Part shown: positions 58,906 through 64,000 of the stretch, in pieces
Layout: the number at the start of each line of letters is the position of its first letter
Position numbering within the stretch: position 1 is the first letter of the stretch
Made by a program: the position numbers and the translations under genes
Notes under the pieces: model-generated
The model's input: the letters and a program-made list of their open reading frames with translations, nothing else
Database searches by the model: none
What the model was told of the DNA's origin: nothing
Source: Artemia franciscana
Taxonomy: Eukaryota > Arthropoda > Branchiopoda > Anostraca > Artemiidae
Assembly: GCF_032884065.1 (NCBI RefSeq)
Contig: NC_088866.1
Coordinates: 45,226,653 to 45,290,652 of the forward strand
Direction: 5' to 3'
Length of the DNA stretch: 64,000 nucleotides

Positions 58906-59850
58906 TTAACAGGAACTACAAATGTTTATTGCCACTTTACAGTTTACTGCTATCACATTTGCTGTACTATCATAATTCAATTTAAATATGCCTATTGTTA
59001 TTGAGATCAGGCCTATGCATAATAATAGGGCAATAAATCCTGTGAAACGCATTCTTACGCATAATAGCTTTTAAAAAATCGTTGCAAGAAAAGCCACCCT
59101 CATCGGGTGAGTTATCACTAACTGAATAGAGAGAAAGTATTGACCCTGGTCGCTGATCTTATCACAATGACCTTGCTGAAGAATATGGGGACAAAGAGAT
59201 GTCTAGTCTAGTATCTTCGTGTAAAACAGGATGATATCTAAACCCTGGAGAAAGCTGTAATTTTGATACTGTTTTTTTCATTTTGTCAAAAACTGGTAAA
59301 GCAACTAGTTTTATTGCAACGTGATGCATTTATATTTTGCACAGTCTCAGAGACAGTTTGATTCAATAATTGGCACACTTTATTCTAGTAAATTTTAATC
59401 TTAAGGTGCTTCCATGTGTCAGCTTTTAATCTCCATTGTCTGTCTTCTATGGCCAACAATTAAAATACATTTCGTAGTGATTTAAAATATTCTTTGGACA
59501 TTGTTGTTCGTTACTGCCTGTCATTTATACATATGCATTTAGAAGCAGATATTTACGCATGTATATTTATGTATACAAATTTATTATTGGTTTTCTTGCG
59601 GAATTTTTCGACATTTTTTAAGATAAATGTGAATCACAAATTCAAAAAAAAAAACAAAAATGAAATAGGATATGCTGAGGCCCTTTTAGTTAGCAGCCCA
59701 AAGACCACATATCATGGACGCATTTTATGTTTGACATTATTACTGACACAATAGACATACTTGTATTTGAAATTTTACTTGTCAGTTTTAATTATTTTCC
59801 CTTCCTTTTATGACAAAATTCATTGCTCCAGGTCTCTATAACATTAGCTA
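58906..59850. other. Intergenic DNA, nothing recognised
   Basis: Short motif-less frames only. Confidence 0.4.
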
Positions 59851-59856
59851 CCAGAC

Positions 59857-60058
59857 CAGGGGTGGATGAAGAGTGAAATATTGGGGAGGCCCAATGTAAC
59901 AAGGGTGCCAATGAGTAAAATCTTGGAGGGGGGGCTAATGTGGCAAAGGTACCAATAATTGACCAGTTTGACAAGTTTTTTTCTAAAAAAAAAGTAAAAA
60001 AAAGGATAAGCAGGCACCAGACAGATCTTGGGGGGGGGTCCCCCTGGATCCTCCAGTG
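59857..60058 (+). mobile_element. hAT-like MITE, family CAGGGGTGGATC
   Basis: 202 bp from CAGGGGTGGATGA to GGATCCTCCAGTG. Flanking octamers TACCAGAC and CAACAGTC agree at 5 of 8. It shares ACCAATAATTGACCAG and the duplicated GCCAAT.. phrase with the copy at 707-916. Confidence 0.65.
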
Positions 60059-60159
60059 CAACAGTCAATCATTTACCCTGATTTTCTTTCTAGAGTTGCA
60101 TATGTTGATATTCCCTCTAAAAACATCAAAAGTCAGCCTTTAAGGGATAACAATCAATC

Positions 60160-60810
60160 GCAAGTTTTTCCAACTAAAAGTAAGAAGCAACATTAAAACT
60201 TAAAACGAACCAAAAATATTACGGATATGAGAGGGGCTGCTCCTTCAAGAAATTGAAATCGGGAAAACTCTTCCCGCTGAAAACACTCCCTTTCAAGAAA
60301 TTCCCCCTTTCCTCCCCCCAAAATTCCATGTTTTTTCTTCAATATCAAATATTATATTGAACAAGGGACAAATGGCGTGACTTCTAACCCTTCCCCCAGG
60401 GACTATGAGGGGTAATTTCGTCCAAAAAATTATACTTCTAAGACTTTTCACGTATGCTGAACAAAATAGGTACCTCAAAATTTTGGTCAAATGTCTTAAG
60501 GAAAAAGTGTAGTGGGAAGAGGGGGGCTAGTTCCCCTCCAGTTTTGGGTATCATTAAAACGGCATTAGAATTTTTACTTTTTTCAAATGTCAACTCTCTT
60601 GATCTTCTAAGACCATTGGTCCTTCCCTGTCATGTCTTGGAAAAAAAAGAAACAAAAAAAATTAAATACGCATCCGTGGTCGTTCTTCCAGCAAAAAACC
60701 CAAAAATCCTCATATTTGTAGACAGGAGCTTGAAACCTCTGTAATAGGTTTCCCTGATATGTTGAATCTTCTTGTTTGACTTTCATTAAGATCACTTGAC
60801 TCTATGGCCC
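60160..60810 (-). repeat. Family A fragments
   Basis: 60160-60240 is a junction piece (AAAGTAAGAAGCAACATTAA). 60240-60800 is a minus copy with ACGCATCCGTGGTC, GACAGGAGCTTGAAACCTCT and TTTCATTAAGATC, cut off by the fold-back element. Confidence 0.65.
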
Positions 60811-60885
60811 AACTAACAACTAGACATTTGTTGTCTGTGGATGTGAACCTATGGATGAGCATTTGCGGCTATAGTTGTCCCAAAA

Positions 60886-61191
60886 ATGTTTTGGACAAAT
60901 CAATTGAATATATCCTCCCTGGAGACCTATTTTGCGACAAAATCATACCAGAGTGTACAGATTCAGTTTCGAGAACGTTTCCATTGTCGCAACTTTCCAC
61001 CAAAATCAACGATTGTTAGTTGGGTTACGAAGTTCAGGGAGCATGGGATTGTAGTGCACCTATGTTCTAAAGCTACAGGAGGAACTTATTCAGGCATGAA
61101 AAACAGTGCAATGAAAGAAGAAAATATTGCTGAAGTGAGGGACTACACTGTCCCTAAATGTTCAACTAAACGCCAGAACACGCCACAATGA
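60886..61191 (+). pseudogene. DUF4817-like transposase N-terminal segment (left arm)
   Basis: The frame is open for 101 codons. Residues 12-30 are LETYFATKSYQSVQIQFRE and 41-55 are KSTIVSWVTKFREHG, followed by SKATGGTYSG and EENIAEVRD. Known of the family: DUF4817 precedes a second helix-turn-helix and the DDE domain in mariner-like genes. The normal reading would go on with a (V)RDSV..SPRKS block, but here it drifts (RDYTVPKCSTKRQ) and stops at the junction with the oppositely oriented array. No catalytic domain is present. Confidence 0.6.
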
Positions 61192-61195
61192 CTTG

Positions 61196-61975
61196 TCATT
61201 CCGAATTCCTGCGTCTACGCGGTGATTCCGTGGGGTTTTGTCCTACTGAGTCCCTTACTGTAGCAATATTTTCTTCTTTCCTTGCATTCCTTGTATATCC
61301 TTGTAGCTCTTGGCTGTGTCTACGCACTGATTTCCTTGGGCTGCGTCCTACTGAATCCCTTACTGCAGCAATCCTTGCATTCCTTGTATATACTTACATT
61401 CCCTTGTCATGCCGAGTTCTTGGCTGTGTCTACGCACTGATGTCCTGGGACTGCGTCCTACTGAGTCCGTTACTGCAGTAATGTTTTCGACTGTCCTTGC
61501 ATATCCTTGCACTACCTTGTCATTCCGAGTTCTTGGCTGCGTCTAGGCATGGATTTCCTAGGGCTGCTTCCTACTGAGTCCCTTACTACAGCATTTTCTT
61601 CTGTTCTTGCATTCCTTGTATGTCCTTGCAATACCTTGTCATTCCGAGTTCTTGGCTGCGTCTAGGCATGGATTTCCTAGGGCTGCTTCCTACTGAGTCC
61701 CTTATTACAGCACTATTTTCTTCTGTTCTTGCATTCCTTGTATGTCCTTGCAATACCTTGTCATTCCGAGTTCTTGGCTGCATCTACGCATGGATTTCCT
61801 AGGGCTGCTTCCTGCTGACTTCCTTACTACAGCAATGTTTTCTTCTGTTCTTGCATTCCTTGTATGCCCTTGCAATACCTTGTCATTCCGAGTTCTTGGC
61901 TGCGTCTACGCACTGATTTCCTTGGGCTACTTCCTACTGAGTCCCTTACTGCAGCAGTGTTTTTCTCTTTTTCTT
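61196..61975 (-). repeat. Tandem array of 113-122-bp units, each a transposase helix-turn-helix segment
   Basis: The anchor GTCATTCCGAGTTCTTGG occurs at about 61196 (variant), 61406 (variant), 61519, 61638, 61760 and 61882, with a partial unit near 61303, so about seven units. Minus-strand translation of a unit reads ARTEENSAVIRDSV, SSPRKSMPRRSQELGMTR, the segment that normally follows DUF4817 once. A period such as 122 bp is not a multiple of three, so the reading frame shifts from unit to unit and no long protein results. Confidence 0.8.
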
Positions 61976-62256
61976 GCCTGAATAAGTTCCCCCTGTAGCC
62001 TTAGAACATAATTGCACTTCAGTCCCATGCTCTCTGAACTTCGTAACCCAACTAACAATCGTTGATTTTAGTGGAAAGTCGCGACAAGGGAAACGTTCTC
62101 GAAACTGAATCTGTACACTCTGGTATGATTTTGTCGCAAAATAGGTCTCCAGAGAAAATATCTTCTATTGATTTGTCCAAGACATTTTTGGGGCAACTAT
62201 AGCTGCAAAAGATCATCCATAGGTTCACCTTTCACGTCCTACAGCAGTAAGACATT
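61976..62256 (-). pseudogene. DUF4817-like transposase N-terminal segment (right arm)
   Basis: Minus strand: ETYFATKSYQSVQIQFRERF, KSTIVSWVTKFREHGTEV, SKATGGTYSGKKK, then a frame break before AAVRDSVGSSPRKSVRRRSQ in the first array unit. This arm is in the same orientation as the array, so it is probably the original gene and the left arm the inverted copy. Confidence 0.6.
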
Positions 62257-62317
62257 TGTAAAAAAAAGGATTGTTTATCGAATAAAACATGGGTACGCAT
62301 CTTTTTGGGTCACCCTA

Positions 62318-63800
62318 TAAAACGAACAAAAACTATTCCGTATATGAAAGGGAATATCCCCTCCTTACCGTCCCGCTCTTTACGCTAAAGTTTGACTCTT
62401 TGTCATAGTTTAACTTTTGAAAAGAATAAAAAACTTTAGCGTAAGGAGTGGGACGTTAAGAAGGGGACAGCTCCTTTCACACACGAAATAATGCCTTGTC
62501 GTTTTAAGTTTCAATGTCGCTCCTTACTTTCAGTTGAAAAAACTTGTATTTTTATTTAATTACTGAACGTTTTTGAATTAATGTATGTTTTGGTTTTGGT
62601 TCACTGTACATGAATAATTAAAACAAAGTTTGCATTTATTTTTTTTTGGCTAAATGGCTTCCTCATGATTTTGATAGTACGATTTCGATAAAAACAAAGG
62701 GGTGGGGAAGGAGGCCTAGTTGTCCTCCAACTTTTTGGTTGCTTAAAAAGGCAATTAAAACTTTCTATTTCTTATGAACATTTTATTAGTAATAAATATA
62801 TGCAACTTACAAATCAACTAACGTAACATTCTTCTATATTTGTATGTTTTTGTTACGGATATGTCAGGGTTCGTCCCCTCGTCAATAACTCACCCTTTTT
62901 CACTAAAGCTTGAATTTTGTCTCAATTCTTTAATAATGACCCCTTAATAACAAAGGTCGCAGAATAAATAGTTAAATTACCAGAAATAATTTAGCGTAAA
63001 GAGCGAGATATTGAAGAGGAGACGAACGCCCTTATATACTTAATGGTTTCTGTTCGTTTTAAATTTGAATGATGCTCCTTGCTTCCAGTTGAAAAAGCTT
63101 TTTTTATTTTTTTTTCTTTGTTTTGTTTTTAAATAATGATAAAAAATCCTGCACCCCTTCATGGAAATTCTTTTCCTTATGATAAATTTCTCCATGGAAA
63201 GATTCTTCCACGTAGCCCCTCCCCCCGTCCCCCCAACGCAAAAAGTCCCCCTGAAAGCGTCTGTACGCTTCCAAATAACCATTACTATATGAAAACAATG
63301 GTCAAAGTTTATAACTTGCAGCCCCTCCCCCGGGGACTGTGGGGGGTTAAGTCGTTCCCAAATACATAGTTATTAGGGTTTTCAATTATGTTGAACAAAA
63401 TGGATATCTCAAAATTTCCATCCTGTGACTGGGAAAAAATGAGCGTGAGAGGGGGCCTAGGTGCCTTCCAGTTTTTTTGATTACTTAAAAGTAACACTAG
63501 AACTTTCAATTTCAGTTAGAACGAACTCTCTCGCGACATTCTAGTACCACTGACTCGATACAATCACCCCTGAATCTGATGGTGTGATTTTCGGTAAGAT
63601 TCTATGACTTTTAGGGGGTATTTCCCCTATTTTCTAAAATAAGGCAAGTTTTCTCGGCTCATAACTTTTTGTGGGCAAGACTAAACTTGATAAAACTTAT
63701 ATATTTAAAATCAGCATAAAAATGCAATCGAGCTTCGGTTACTATTGAGCCGCATCGCTCCTTACTACAGTTTGTTACCACGAACTCTATGATGCCTCAC
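62318..63800 (-). repeat. Composite repeat (family A), long minus copy
   Basis: Modules at 62325-62505 and 62855-63062, then GTCTGTACGCTTCCAAATAAC, GGTCAAAGTTTATAACTTGC, GCCCCTCCCCCGGGGACTG and onward to TGTTACCACGAACTCTATGATG at about 63793. Same layout as 42925-44436. Confidence 0.75.
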
Positions 63801-64000
63801 CCAAACATAAATTTTGGGTTGACTTTTATTGTACAACCCTAAGATGCAAACATAATTTAATGTTTTTCTTTGAGAATAAATGATTTTGATGGGGTCTATC
63901 CTAGATAGGATTGCATCAGCCCTTAACAGCCCCTAAATATACAAATTTGTTCTCGATTTTCATTATCAACGTGTTGCTGAATGTCGAGGCTGGTATGAGA
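63801..64000. other. Window end, nothing recognised
   Basis: AT-rich sequence beyond the family A terminus. Confidence 0.4.

Larger units (their letters stand above)
60822..62256. mobile_element. Fold-back element with a tandemly amplified transposase segment
   Basis: Inverted arms of about 275 bp (60822-61095 and 61976-62256) are nearly identical when one is reversed. Both encode ETYFATKSYQSVQIQFRERF and KSTIVSWVTKFREHG, the helix-turn-helix segment known as DUF4817 in arthropod mariner-like genes. Between the arms is a tandem array of 113-122-bp units (61196-61975) coding on the minus strand. The right boundary may reach about 62316, where a GGTCACCCTATA phrase meets family A. Confidence 0.7.

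Noticed and set aside
61188-61981. Plus-strand frames with hydrophobic repeats in the array
   Set aside because: They are the antisense of the transposase helix-turn-helix units.

Overview
The window is AT-rich eukaryotic nuclear DNA, very probably from an arthropod. It holds one interrupted gene for a secreted one-domain chitin-binding (peritrophin-A type) cuticle protein; almost everything else is layered, decaying repeats. Several repeat modules look to me like the dispersed repeats of brine shrimp (Artemia) DNA. That is recollection, not a search, so a branchiopod crustacean is an inference.

The gene runs on the minus strand over the first 17 kb. Four coding exons (14722-14669, 12330-12253, 11678-11460, 433-245) join with consensus GT/AG borders, all in phase 0, into a complete 179-residue protein: signal peptide, a short proline-rich linker and one six-cysteine chitin-binding domain. 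A TATA box at 17103-17110 and a good 5' splice site near 17024 suggest a short non-coding first exon. The last intron is about 11 kb and full of repeats (a hAT-like MITE, a composite palindrome-bearing repeat, a fresh 157-bp tandem duplication, an old 0.6-kb duplication and two small fold-back MITEs).

From 17.5 to 25 kb lie long (TA)n arrays, two Penelope-like element (PLE) remnants with inverted termini that carry hammerhead-ribozyme-like cores, a decayed gene with 19-23-residue peptide repeats, and MITEs. A block of tandem units of about 290 bp follows (26.1-28.2 kb), bracketed by a diverged direct repeat. From 29.4 to 33.6 kb a composite repeat is split by a 1.8-kb hAT element with an exact 8-bp target duplication and part of a transposase gene.

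The rest (34-64 kb) holds more copies of the composite repeat (42.4-44.4, 53.4-55.3, 60.2-63.8 kb), two LINE reverse-transcriptase remnants, two tRNA-derived SINEs, several hAT-like MITEs and a fold-back element at 60.8-62.3 kb. The fold-back element's arms encode a DUF4817-like helix-turn-helix segment, and its core is a tandem amplification of the following transposase segment. Apart from the chitin-binding gene I found no convincing host gene; one unassigned exon-like ORF is noted at 45.25 kb. I saw no functional tRNA, rRNA or CRISPR array.
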